64,000 bases of DNA from assembly GCF_000219215.1 (NCBI RefSeq), contig NC_015726.1, forward strand, positions 2,852,001 through 2,916,000, given 5' to 3'. The position numbers and the translations under genes are program-made. Shown here piece by piece: positions 43,931 to 52,454 of the stretch (position 1 is the stretch's first letter; the number at the start of each line of letters is the position of its first letter). Under the pieces are notes generated by a model. The model ran no database searches. It worked only from the letters and a program-made list of their open reading frames with translations, and was not told the origin of the DNA. Source of the stretch: Cupriavidus necator N-1. GTDB lineage: Bacteria > Pseudomonadota > Gammaproteobacteria > Burkholderiales > Burkholderiaceae.

Positions 43931-45071
43931 CTGCAACGCGGTGCCCCCGCGCCAAAATGTTGATCGCGCCGACCACGTCGGCGTGATTCGCATAGCCGCA
44001 TGCCACACAGGCGAAGCTCGCCTGGCTCTGCCGGTTCTCGGCAGATACATGCCCGCAGCAAGGGCACGTGCGACTGGTGTGCTGTGGCGGCACAGCTATT
44101 AGCCAGCCGCCATTCCACGCTAGCTTGTATTCCAGTTGACGCCCGAACTCGTACCAACCCTGATCGAGGATGGCCTTGTTCAGGCCGGACTTGGCCCTGA
44201 CGTTCTTGCCCGGTTGCCCGCTTGAACCGGCCGCTGACTTGGACATGTTCCGTACCTTCAGGTCCTCGATACACACCATCGCTTGATTTTCGCTGATCGT
44301 GGTCGTGGCTTTGTGCAGGTAGTCGAGGCGGGCGTTACCGATGCGTGCGTGGATACGCTGGATTCGGGCCTTGGACTTCTTCCAGTTGTTGCTGAATTTC
44401 GTCTTGCGGCTCATCGCCCGCTGCGCACGGCGCAGTCTGGCTTCGTGCTTCCTAAAGCTGTTGAGCGGCGCGAGGAAAGTGCCATCGCTCATGGTGGCAA
44501 AGCGAGCGATGCCCATGTCGATGCCGATGGCGCTGGTGGCTTTCGGCACAGGTCGCTCGACCTTCCGCTCAGTCTGGATCGAAACAAACCACTTGCCGCC
44601 CGACAGGCTGACGCAGGCATTGCGTACCTCACCGAGTACGTCGCGGCTGTTCCTGTATCGCAGCCAGCCCAGCTTGGGCAAAAAGATACGCGAGTTGGTC
44701 TGATCAAGCTTGATTTGCTTCTGGTCGGGATAGCGGAAACTGTCGCCCAGACCCTTCTTCTTGAAACGCGGGAAGTCGGCCCGTTTTGCGAAGAAATTTG
44801 TGTAGGCCCGCTCCAAGTCCTTGAGCGTCTGTTGAAGAGGATGGACTGGTGCATCGGCCAGCCATGCTGTTTCCGTGCTGTTGCGCCACTCCGTGAGTTG
44901 CTTACACAGACCGGCATAGCTGAGCTTCTTTTCGCCTTGATCGTAACGCTGTTTCTGCAACGCCAGCGCCTTGTTATAGACGAACCGGCACGATCCGGCA
45001 TAACGGCGCATGTTGCGCTGCTGCTCGCCGTTCGGCATCAATTCGTATTTGAAGGCTTGAAGACGCTGCAT
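43911..45071 (-). CDS. tnpB: RNA-guided endonuclease TnpB (IS200/IS605 OrfB)
   Basis: 386 residues from ATG 45071. N-terminal helix-turn-helix-like start (LQAFKYELMPNGEQQ...FVYNKALALQ), then a split RuvC domain with Asp185 (GIDMG), Glu269 (CIEDL) and Asp365 (NHADVVGA), and between the last two a zinc ribbon CPCC...CVAC. All catalytic and metal residues are present, so it should be an active guided nuclease. Its 3' end overlaps the omega RNA. Length is normal. Confidence 0.92.
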   Translation of the reverse strand: MQRLQAFKYELMPNGEQQRNMRRYAGSCRFVYNKALALQKQRYDQGEKKLSYAGLCKQLTEWRNSTETAWLADAPVHPLQQTLKDLERAYTNFFAKRADFPRFKKKGLGDSFRYPDQKQIKLDQTNSRIFLPKLGWLRYRNSRDVLGEVRNACVSLSGGKWFVSIQTERKVERPVPKATSAIGIDMGIARFATMSDGTFLAPLNSFRKHEARLRRAQRAMSRKTKFSNNWKKSKARIQRIHARIGNARLDYLHKATTTISENQAMVCIEDLKVRNMSKSAAGSSGQPGKNVRAKSGLNKAILDQGWYEFGRQLEYKLAWNGGWLIAVPPQHTSRTCPCCGHVSAENRQSQASFACVACGYANHADVVGAINILARGHRVAACGESA

Positions 45072-45079
45072 GCCTTCTT

Positions 45080-45292
45080 GAGAACTACCCGCCAAAGGTC
45101 GCGGTGTCCGCACTGGTAAACAGCTTGAAAGGGGTATCCAGCCGTATGATCCGAAAGAAGAACTACCCGAGCATCAGCAAGAAGCTATGGGGCGGTGCGC
45201 TGTGGTCGCCGTCTTACTTCGCAGGGAGCTGCGGCGGTGCGCCCATCGAGATCATCCGCCAATACATTGAACAACAACAGACGCCGCATTAG
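45080..45292 (+). pseudogene. tnpA: Truncated Y1 transposase gene
   Basis: The frame ENYPPKVAVSALVNSLKGVS...LWSPSYFAGSCGGAPIEIIRQYIEQQ is the C-terminal half of an IS200-type TnpA including the catalytic Tyr (RQYIEQQ). The upstream half with the HUH motif is missing: similarity fades right at the tnpB start codon, as if a deletion fused the two divergent genes. Confidence 0.88.
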
Positions 45293-45549
45293 CCGCCGAA
45301 AGGACGCCGATGGCGTCCGCGCTATCCTTCCCCGGCCTAAAGGCAGCCTAAAGGCCGAGGCTTGCCGCGCACCTGGTCAAGCTCATGAACCGGTTGCGCG
45401 CTAGTGCTGCATCCATACGTGGCGTGGAGTTGCTCCGGATGCCGTTTGGGCGATCGATGGGGCCGATGCCAGCTCTCTTGTGTATCGAGGAACCATGCCG
45501 ACAGTGCTATGGGGCCATCACGCCAGGGCGCACTGCCCTTCCCAATGGT

Positions 45550-46110
45550 CTACACCAGCCCCTCGTCGATCCAATTTCGGATCGACGCCCAGACCACCGA
45601 CATCGGTAACGTCAGGGTCTCGGCCAGGTCCATCGACAGGCCCAGCATGGGCGGATCGTCGTCCAGCGCAAGATTACGCTCGCCGACTCCGGCCTTCCAG
45701 TGTTTCCACAGTGCGATGCCCTGTGTCTCGTCTAGCACCGGGTGCCGGCCCTTGCGTTTGGGCAAGCCGAGAATGTCGCGCCGCAGTGCGATTTCTTGAT
45801 GCGTGAGGCCGTAGAAGCGGCTCACCATCTCCGTGCTCGCGCCCAGGCGCAGCATGCGATCCACCGTGGCAATTTCCTGCTCCACGTCATGCACTTGGCT
45901 TAGCAGCCGCTTCAGGACCTCACGATTGACCGATACCGAACACCACGACACCGTGGCGTTGACCAGCACACTGACTAGCGCCGGATGCTTGAGCGCCTCC
46001 AGTTCCTCTTCGCCGAATCCCATCGCTTTGCACCGACGCAATTGGCCATTGCGCAGATCGTGCAACGCTTGGGCGATGACAGCCTGGTTGAGCGGGTGAG
46101 ATGACGACAT
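45550..46110 (-). CDS. DUF2857 domain protein
   Basis: 186 residues. QALHDLRNGQLRRCKAMGF, then STEMVSRFYGLTHQEIALRRDILGLPKRKGRHP is the family core, containing a probable helix-turn-helix. It lies 8 bp downstream of parB on the same strand, the usual place in G-type elements, and is likely a DNA-binding or partition accessory. The next gene expected here in relatives (STY4528 type) is missing and the IS occupies the space. Confidence 0.9.
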   Translation of the reverse strand: MSSSHPLNQAVIAQALHDLRNGQLRRCKAMGFGEEELEALKHPALVSVLVNATVSWCSVSVNREVLKRLLSQVHDVEQEIATVDRMLRLGASTEMVSRFYGLTHQEIALRRDILGLPKRKGRHPVLDETQGIALWKHWKAGVGERNLALDDDPPMLGLSMDLAETLTLPMSVVWASIRNWIDEGLV

Positions 46111-46118
46111 GGTGGCCC

Positions 46119-47804
46119 TCAGGAATCGCGGCCCTGATCGGCGAACCCCGTACCGTGCTCCAGGTCTCGCAGCCGTCGCGCCAGACGCAGCAGCCGGAAC
46201 AACTTCATCAGGCCAGTGTCGCTCAGTCGCGTGGACGCTGCCCCAGCGCCATGCAGCAGCGGCGCCAGGTCGTTATCCAGTCGCGCACGATTCAATCCTG
46301 TCGCGATTGGCTCGGGCATGCTCAACGCATGCAACAGCGCCAGAAGCGCGCGAGGGAAATCAGGCAAAGCGCTCACCTGCCCAACGCGGGGGATCATGCA
46401 AACGAAGCCGATACCACTGTCACTTGGCACGATCTGATTGGCAACCGCCGCCTCTTCGGCAATTTCACGGGCAAACTGTGCAATATGCACCCGAAGTCGG
46501 CTTGGCTCGTCCAATCCTGGCTCGATATGCCAGACATCCGAGATCGGGTAGAGGCCACCGACCAGAACCGGAATCGCGCAAGAAGCATTGGTGTCAAAGT
46601 CGAGTAGCCTGTCGCCCAACTGGCTCGATACCTGGCCCTGAACGCACTGCATGCGTTCGGTGGTCGGCGCCGGAGACACGATATGCCCCTGCACGGGCTG
46701 CCCATCACGGTCATCCCGTACTGGCGCGGCAGCTTCTTCCTCAACTAGCCCGCTGCCAGCCGCAGACACCATTGCAGCCCGTGTTGAGGCCTCTTTGAAC
46801 GCCAGTTCAGTCGATAGGCCGGCCGGCTGGGCTGTCGCCGCCGCCTGAGGAAGGGATGCCGGCTTTGGCGTCGAGAATATGGTAGAGGCCGTCGATTTCG
46901 CCGGCGCCGGCTCGCTGCTCAACGCGCGCTGCCGGCTTTCGCTGCCGTCGATTTCGAGGCTCAGCGCATCATAGCCTGTGCCCAGCAGCTCGGCCATCTG
47001 GCCCACTAGTTCATCCTTCACCCGCTGGAGCGAAAAGCCATCCGGTAGCGCGTCGAACTGCGACAGCACATCCTGGAACAGCGAGGCGAAGTCCACCACG
47101 AGGTGACTCTCCTGAGCCCTTCGTTCCCAGGTTCGCTCGCACGCCTTGCGCAGCACCACGAGCCTGTCCACCTGATGCCGGCCGAGCCCTTGGTACAGCA
47201 CGGTAGGTATCGCCGACAGCAAATAGCACACCGCATCTTGCATGCGGCTGATGTGTGATTGCTGCACCGGATAGCCATCGGCCGTCAGGCGCCGGGCGAG
47301 TTCGGACTGGCTCAGTTTGCTACCTGCCTCCTGCTCGTAGAGTCTGCGCGCCTTCTCGACTCCCAGGGCGCGCTCGATGAAAGTCAATCCGCCGCGCAGT
47401 TCGTTTTCTGCCAGGTGGCCCGTTAAGGCGACGATCTCGCCCCGTTCCGGCCACGGACGGAATAGGCAGAAGATGCGAAAGAACCGCTCCTGCTTGGTCT
47501 CTGCCCACAACTCGCGAAGTATTGCCAGTCGCGTATTGCCACCGTTGCGAATGATTAAATGTGCTTCACCTGGGCGCCTGGTTATCGCCGGTGGCGCGTC
47601 CAAGCCGCGCTCTCGGATGGAGGCTTTGATTTCCTCATAAGCCGGATTGCGCATAACGCGCGGATCGTGGTCATACGAGCGCAATTGGTCCAGCGTCACA
47701 ATCATCGGTGTGTCAGCGATGGGATCGCTCCCAGCTGTCGCCGAAGGGACGGCCCTCTGAGCCTTGGCCGCGATCAATTTTTCGTCCTTGTCCCGAAGAT
47801 TCAT
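46119..47804 (-). CDS. parB: ParB family partition protein, PFGI-1 type (TIGR03764)
   Basis: 561 residues. The N-terminal ParB/Srx-like domain has SYDHDPRVMRNPAYEEIKASIRERGLDAP and the GGNTRLAILREL box. A helix-turn-helix DNA-binding region (KLSQSELARRLTADGYPVQQSHISRM) lies near residues 175-200, a Ser/Ala/Pro-rich linker near 300-370, and a family-specific C-terminus. In complete elements parA lies upstream; here only about 540 bp of unassigned DNA separate parB from host sequence, so parA is missing. Confidence 0.92.
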   Translation of the reverse strand: MNLRDKDEKLIAAKAQRAVPSATAGSDPIADTPMIVTLDQLRSYDHDPRVMRNPAYEEIKASIRERGLDAPPAITRRPGEAHLIIRNGGNTRLAILRELWAETKQERFFRIFCLFRPWPERGEIVALTGHLAENELRGGLTFIERALGVEKARRLYEQEAGSKLSQSELARRLTADGYPVQQSHISRMQDAVCYLLSAIPTVLYQGLGRHQVDRLVVLRKACERTWERRAQESHLVVDFASLFQDVLSQFDALPDGFSLQRVKDELVGQMAELLGTGYDALSLEIDGSESRQRALSSEPAPAKSTASTIFSTPKPASLPQAAATAQPAGLSTELAFKEASTRAAMVSAAGSGLVEEEAAAPVRDDRDGQPVQGHIVSPAPTTERMQCVQGQVSSQLGDRLLDFDTNASCAIPVLVGGLYPISDVWHIEPGLDEPSRLRVHIAQFAREIAEEAAVANQIVPSDSGIGFVCMIPRVGQVSALPDFPRALLALLHALSMPEPIATGLNRARLDNDLAPLLHGAGAASTRLSDTGLMKLFRLLRLARRLRDLEHGTGFADQGRDS

Positions 47805-48341
47805 CCGAATGCGCGGGAAACCTCGGCCTTCAGGCCGGGAAGGGATAGCGCGCCGTGTGTAACTCGGCCTTCTCCCGCGACTCCTTGGTCTTAAGCTATC
47901 CTTGTGTATCGGTATCCGTCACTCCGTTGGAGCCGGGTCAATGTCGATGCGCAATGCCTTGGACCACATCTCTGCCGCGTTGGATAGTGAAATTGCCAGT
48001 CGCTCGAACCGCTACGCAGACAACGTAGGTTCCCGGCTTATTGCCAGTGGGCAATAAGGCGTGCACCCAAGTCTCCAGTCTGGAATCCCTGCATGCGATC
48101 TCGCGAGTTTCCTCTTCGGCAAACCTGTTGCCTTCGGCTTCGCGAACCGGGCGTACGCAACAACTCCCAGGAACGCTCATATGCAATGACGGATACTGGG
48201 TCTCTTCCGTCTGCAGGCGATGCGCAACCGTCATATCGACATATGCAGCGGGGCGTACCTGCGTGATTAGACCTGCTCTGCAAGCACTTGGCAAAGACCG
48301 ATTTTGTATGAATTGTTGCGCCTGGAGGCATAATCAGAGCG
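47805..48341. other. Right terminal segment of the element, no assigned gene
   Basis: It contains a small hairpin CGGCCT tc AGGCCG near 47824, a plus-strand 38-codon frame at 47941-48057 (MSMRNALDHISAALDSEIAS..., after TTGGAGCC) and an overlapping minus-strand 118-codon frame (47938-48294). Both have protein-like composition, so at most one is real. No parA, integrase or tRNA-derived attachment sequence is seen. Host homology starts at about 48342. Confidence 0.5.
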
Positions 48342-48659
48342 CCTGATGGCAGCCCCGGGCCTGCGGAGCCCGGGGAGACGACATACCAGCTCGACGATCC
48401 ACGGCTGCAGGACACCTTCCACGTCTTCCGCGACAACCCGGCTGCGGCGCTGGCGATGCCGGGTCGCCGCATCAGGTTCGAACTCGACCTGCCCGGCAGC
48501 GCGCCCTGGCATGCCGTGACCATGTGGTCGCAGTCCGCGAGTTCCGATTTCTATTGCGTGGAGCCGTGGGTGGGCCTGCCCGATGCCATCCACCACGGGC
48601 AGGGGCTGCGCTGGATCAACCAGGGCAATCTGAAAGTGCGGTGTGCCGGCTGCGGGTGA
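48342..48659 (+). pseudogene. Truncated and frameshifted aldose 1-epimerase gene (3' third)
   Basis: In frame with the intact copy from DGSPGPAEPGETTYQLDD onward, but lacking the first 190 or so codons. A one-base deletion near 48627-48645 changes the end to LKVRCAGCG instead of the normal RLRV-x-x. The nearest ATG at 48456 has no promoter or ribosome-binding context. It is the right-junction counterpart of 12610-12936. Confidence 0.9.
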
Positions 48660-48681
48660 CGGCCTGAATCAGCGCACGCGC

Positions 48682-49101
48682 TCAGTGCTCGAAATCCAGC
48701 CCGCCGATCAGGATCTGCGGGTCAACCTGCGATAGAGAACGGAAATCGATCCCGCGCGGCTCCTGCCAGGCACGCAGCTTGGATGGCAGCGCCGCCAGGT
48801 AGCCGGCAAAGCGCGCCTCGCCACCATCCGCGAACAGCCGCTGCACCTCCAGCCCGTCCCACGCGAGCGTGATATCGAGCGCATACTGATGGCGCCGCAG
48901 GTCCGGCGGCCCATCGCCCGTCACGCGCAGGCGCGGCGGCCAGCCAGGGGCATCGGCAGGCAGCGTGTGGAGTTGCACGCGCCGGTCATGCTGGCTGATC
49001 GCGGCAACAATGCGCGGCAGGCATTCGGCTTCAAAGCGGGCGAAGAAATCGGTGGTCAAGGTGGGGGCGTCCTGACGTTGCGAAGGGCGATGGCGGCACA
49101 C
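48682..49101 (-). CDS. Unknown protein, right copy (about 139 aa)
   Basis: Counterpart of 12952-13374, using the matching GTG at 49101; a longer reading to 49125 is possible. TTDFFARFEAECLPRIVAAI and LDITLAWDGLEVQRLFADGG are conserved, and about 86 percent of residues match by eye. It is open throughout, so both copies may be functional. No family is recognised. Confidence 0.75.
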   Translation of the reverse strand: MCRHRPSQRQDAPTLTTDFFARFEAECLPRIVAAISQHDRRVQLHTLPADAPGWPPRLRVTGDGPPDLRRHQYALDITLAWDGLEVQRLFADGGEARFAGYLAALPSKLRAWQEPRGIDFRSLSQVDPQILIGGLDFEH

Positions 49102-49142
49102 TGCCGTGCGCCACCGTGCCAGCAACTATACGCCGCCGGGTG

Positions 49143-50255
49143 TCATACCGGGCGGTAGACCTGGAAGCCCAGCCCCGGCGACAGCACCTCAGTCTTTCCT
49201 TCCTGCAGCGCCACCGGCCGCAGGCTGCCATTGGCCATCGACTCCCCCGCAAACTCAGCGATATTGCGCAGGCGGGCCGCCGGGATCCCCAGCGCGTTGA
49301 GGCGCAATTCCAGGTCCTCTGCGGTGCCCGCCGCCACCGCGCCCGCAATCGCCCGCTTGAGCGCGGCCGGATCGAGCGAGCGCACGAAGGCAGGCAAGGC
49401 GCCGGCATCCAGCGGCATCTCGAACAAGGCCGGATCCCGCGCAAGCTCGCCCAGCCCGAGCACCTTTAGCAGCGCGAGCAACTGCTTCGGCGTATTCGCG
49501 CCGATCGCCAGCCAGCCATCCTGCGTGCGGAAGAAATCGGCCGACGGGCTGCCCGAATACCCCTGGTTGCCCTGCCGCGCCGGCACGCCGCCGGCGGTCA
49601 TGGCATCGCACGTCATCGGATACATCAGCTGCAGGCCGGCCGTGGCCATCGAGACATCGAGCAGCATGCCCCGCCCCGTGCGCTCACTCTCGCGCACGCC
49701 GGCCAGGATGGCAAAGGCGGCCAGCATACCGGTGGCCGAGTCGATCACCGGGAAGCCGGTCTTCATCGGCGGATCGCCCTCGGTGCCGGCCATCCAGGCC
49801 ATGCCGGTGGCGGCCTGCACCACGTGGTCGTAGGCAGGCCGGCCATGCCACTGCGCCGCGCCGCGGCCAAAGCCCGAAATGCTGCAATAGACCACGCGCG
49901 GATTGACCGCCCGCACCGCCTCATAGCCCAGCCCGAAGCGCTCGAGCACGCCCGGCCGCAGGTTGTCGACGAAGACGTCGCAGCGGCCGGCCAGTTCCAG
50001 CGCGTGTTCGCGCCCGGCTTCATCCGACAGGTCGAGCGCCAGCGACGACTTGCCCGCATTGAGCGCGACAAAGGCGGCATGCCCCTTGCCCGCGCGGCGC
50101 ATCACGTCGCCGCCGCCGGCGCTCTCGACCTTGGTGACCTGCGCCCCCAGCTGCGCCAGCAGGAAGGTGGCAAACGGCCCGGCGATCACGTGCGAAAAAT
50201 CCAGCACGCTGATGCCGGCCATCGGGGCAAAGTCTGGTTGTGGAGTGAGGGTCAT
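49143..50255 (-). CDS. CaiB/BaiF family (class III) CoA transferase
   Basis: 370 residues. GISVLDFSHVIAGPFATFLLAQLGAQVTKVE at the N-terminus, the NLRPGVLERFGLGYE motif and the nucleophile region RPAYDHVVQAATG (Asp) are intact. These enzymes move CoA between short organic acids. The gene lies 8 bp after a Bug-type solute-binding protein gene, so uptake and activation of one carboxylate is the likely theme; the substrate is unknown. Its last codons are also found at the left junction. Confidence 0.9.
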   Translation of the reverse strand: MTLTPQPDFAPMAGISVLDFSHVIAGPFATFLLAQLGAQVTKVESAGGGDVMRRAGKGHAAFVALNAGKSSLALDLSDEAGREHALELAGRCDVFVDNLRPGVLERFGLGYEAVRAVNPRVVYCSISGFGRGAAQWHGRPAYDHVVQAATGMAWMAGTEGDPPMKTGFPVIDSATGMLAAFAILAGVRESERTGRGMLLDVSMATAGLQLMYPMTCDAMTAGGVPARQGNQGYSGSPSADFFRTQDGWLAIGANTPKQLLALLKVLGLGELARDPALFEMPLDAGALPAFVRSLDPAALKRAIAGAVAAGTAEDLELRLNALGIPAARLRNIAEFAGESMANGSLRPVALQEGKTEVLSPGLGFQVYRPV

Positions 50256-50263
50256 GGGATGGC

Positions 50264-51253
50264 CTATTCGATGGTGATGCGGTTCTTGTCGATAACCTGG
50301 CGGATGCGGGTGGTCTCATCGGCCACCAGCCGCGAAAAGGCTTCAGGCGTGGGCGTCGGCGCAAGCACCGCGCCCATCTCGGCATAGAGCCGGCGCAGGC
50401 CGGGATCGCCCAGCGCCTGCATCACCGCGGCATGCAGCCGCGCCACGATCGGCGCGGACAGATGCGGCGGCGCCCAGATGCCGCTCCATGCGTCGAGATC
50501 GAGATCCTTGCGGCCCAGCGCCTCATTCAGCGTGGGCACCTGCGGCAGCACCGCGGCGCGGCTGGCCGAGGTCACCGCCAGGGCCCGCGCCTTGCCGCTG
50601 GCGATCTGCGGAATCGCCGTCGCCGCCACCGGGAAGCCGAACTGCGTGTCGCCCTTGATCAGCGATGGCACGATCTCGACCGAGCCCTTGTACGGCACAT
50701 GCACCACGTCGATGCCGGTGGCCGACGCAAACGCCGCACCCGACACATGCGCGGCCGAGCCGATCCCGCCCGAGGCATAGTTCAGCGTGCCGGGCGCGCG
50801 GCGCGCCGCGGCGACCAGGTCGGCCACGTTCCGGTACGGCAAGCTGGCGCTGACCACCAGCACCGCCGGGCTGACGCCGACGCGGATGATGTGGGTGAAC
50901 GCCATCGGGTCGAACTTTGCGCCGGGCTGCAGCAGCTTCTGCGTGACATGGGTCGAGGCACCCAGCATCAGCGTGTAGCCATCCGCCGGCTGCTGCGCGA
51001 CGAACTCCGCGGCCAAAATGCCACCTGCACCGACCTTGTTCTCAACCACCACCGGCTGGCCAAGCTCGCGCGCCAGCAACTCAGCCAGCTTGCGGGTCTG
51101 GATATCCGGACCGCCGCCGGCGGCGTAGGGCACCACCAGCCGGATCGGCCGGTTGGGATAGGGACTGGCCGCACCGGCCCTGCCCAGCGCGGCAGCGGCC
51201 GGCAGCGCCAGCAGGGACTTCAGCAGCAGGCGGCGCCCGACGTTGGCATGCAT
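50264..51253 (-). CDS. Bug-type periplasmic solute-binding protein (TctC family)
   Basis: 329 residues. A signal sequence with RR near the start (GRRLLLKSLLALPAAAALGRAGA), possibly a Tat substrate, then PNRPIRLVVPYAAGGGPDIQTRKLA and the VVENKVGAGG motif of the family. Betaproteobacteria carry many of these, mostly binding carboxylates. It is divergent from the LysR regulator, 69-90 bp away, which probably controls it and the CoA transferase. Confidence 0.92.
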   Translation of the reverse strand: MHANVGRRLLLKSLLALPAAAALGRAGAASPYPNRPIRLVVPYAAGGGPDIQTRKLAELLARELGQPVVVENKVGAGGILAAEFVAQQPADGYTLMLGASTHVTQKLLQPGAKFDPMAFTHIIRVGVSPAVLVVSASLPYRNVADLVAAARRAPGTLNYASGGIGSAAHVSGAAFASATGIDVVHVPYKGSVEIVPSLIKGDTQFGFPVAATAIPQIASGKARALAVTSASRAAVLPQVPTLNEALGRKDLDLDAWSGIWAPPHLSAPIVARLHAAVMQALGDPGLRRLYAEMGAVLAPTPTPEAFSRLVADETTRIRQVIDKNRITIE

Positions 51254-51343
51254 CGCATGTCTCCTCCATGGTTTGCCCCGATTGTCCGGCGCCGGGCCAT
51301 TCGAAACAATTATCCAGTCTTGATGGAGCCATCACGCTTTGTT

Positions 51344-52354
51344 ATGAGTCCCGCCTCCCCAACGCGCGCCAGCGCCGCCGCCCCCGCCGCCACCCCTTCT
51401 CCCAACCGGATCGACCGGCTGCGCATCCGGCACCTGCGCCTGCTTGACCTGGTGGCGCGCAGCGGCTCGCTGACCGCGGCCGGCGAAGCGCTGCATATCA
51501 GCCAGCCCGCCGTCACCAAGATGCTGCAGGAACTGGAGCACGCCTTCGGCTGCAAGCTGATCGAACGCACCACGCGCGGCGGGCGGCTGAGCGCCGCGGG
51601 CGAACGCGCGCTGGAGCGGCTGCGCGTAGTGCTGGGCGTGATCGACGCCACCGGCGAGGCGCTGCAGGCGCGCCCGGAGGTGCCACTGGTCCGGCTGGGC
51701 ATGCTGCCGCTGGTGGGCGTGGACGTGCTGCCGCAGGCGGTCGCGCTGCTGCGGGCCCAGGACGCGCTGCCGCGCTTGGCAGTACGCGAACATACCGTCG
51801 GCGGCCTGACCGCAATGCTCTGCGAAGGCGAACTCGACTGCATCGTGGGCCGGCTGCAGAAAGGCGACACCGACCAGCTCAAGGCCAGGGTCCACATCAC
51901 CCCGCTGCGCGACGAATACCTGGCCGTGGTCTGCGCCCCCGGCCACGCGCTGGCGAGGCGCCGCGAGGTTGCGCTGGCTGACCTGCAGGAGGGCCCCTGG
52001 ATCCTGCCGCCGCGCGGCACCCACACGCGCGACGTGTTCGAGCAGCCATTCCTCGACGCCGGCCAGCTGCCGCCCGTGCCGCATATCGAATCGGCCTCGT
52101 TCCACAGCAACCTGGCCATGACCGCCTCCGGTGGCTTCCTGACGGTGGCGCCGGCCACGGCGCTGGCCCACTACCAGGCCATGTCGATGGTGCGGGAAGT
52201 GCGGCTGCGCACCCCGTTTGCCTCGGGCCGGCTGGTCTTCATCACCCCGGCGGAGATCGAGGCGCCGCCCGCCGTAATCCGGTTGCGCGAAGCCCTCGAA
52301 GCGGTGACAAGGCAGGACACCGGTGCACCGCCGGCACGCGCGCGGCAACGCTGA
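51344..52354 (+). CDS. LysR-family transcriptional regulator
   Basis: 336 residues from 51344; an in-frame ATG at 51323 is equally possible. The winged helix-turn-helix spans about residues 22-80 (HLRLLDLVARSGSLTAAGEALHISQPAVTK) and a LysR substrate domain follows from residue 105. A much longer frame back to 50432 is only the antisense of the binding-protein gene. Divergent arrangement suggests control of the CoA transferase and binding protein by a carboxylate ligand. Confidence 0.9.
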   Translation: MSPASPTRASAAAPAATPSPNRIDRLRIRHLRLLDLVARSGSLTAAGEALHISQPAVTKMLQELEHAFGCKLIERTTRGGRLSAAGERALERLRVVLGVIDATGEALQARPEVPLVRLGMLPLVGVDVLPQAVALLRAQDALPRLAVREHTVGGLTAMLCEGELDCIVGRLQKGDTDQLKARVHITPLRDEYLAVVCAPGHALARRREVALADLQEGPWILPPRGTHTRDVFEQPFLDAGQLPPVPHIESASFHSNLAMTASGGFLTVAPATALAHYQAMSMVREVRLRTPFASGRLVFITPAEIEAPPAVIRLREALEAVTRQDTGAPPARARQR

Positions 52355-52454
52355 CGGGTCATATCGATTCGTGATGGCGCTATGCAAACTGGCGAATTGC
52401 CGGTAATGGCCACGCTCACGACAATGCCTCTTCCCATCACAGGAAGGAGACATC

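Larger units (their letters stand above)
43786..45375. mobile_element. IS200/IS605-family insertion with intact tnpB and decayed tnpA
   Basis: The right end is at 43786, where the minus strand reads ...GAGATGTCAA; the left end is probably at 45375, bordered by TTGAC (45376-45380, minus strand), which would be the target motif. Inside are tnpB on the minus strand and a 3' piece of tnpA on the plus strand. Sub-terminal hairpins occur at both ends (for example GGACGCC/GGCGTCC near 45301). Without TnpA it cannot move itself. It sits between DUF2857 and the PFL_4669-type gene. Confidence 0.75.
13460..48341. mobile_element. Integrated conjugative element remnant, G-type T4SS, MOBH (ICEclc/PFGI-1-like)
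   Basis: About 34.9 kb bounded by the two host-DNA repeats. It has a full set of PFL_4669-4711-type transfer genes (relaxase, coupling protein, VirB4 ATPase, TraG-N, PilL) and a maintenance block (PFL_4669 family, DUF3158, DUF2857, ParB). I find no tyrosine or serine recombinase, no parA, dnaB or topB, and only a stub of ssb. Cargo is limited to an MFS transporter with a regulator, DUF2958, a small XRE protein and one IS200/IS605 element. It is probably defective for excision. Confidence 0.88.
48342..49180. repeat. Right copy of the diverged host-DNA direct repeat
   Basis: Same order as 12610-13455, but with the epimerase cut and the CoA transferase continuing intact to the right. Together with the left copy it shows reciprocal truncation of the two outer genes. 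Confidence 0.9.

Noticed and set aside
50432..51343. Upstream extension of the LysR gene giving 640 residues
   Set aside because: The extension is the antisense of the Bug-type binding protein; the LysR fold begins after 51344.
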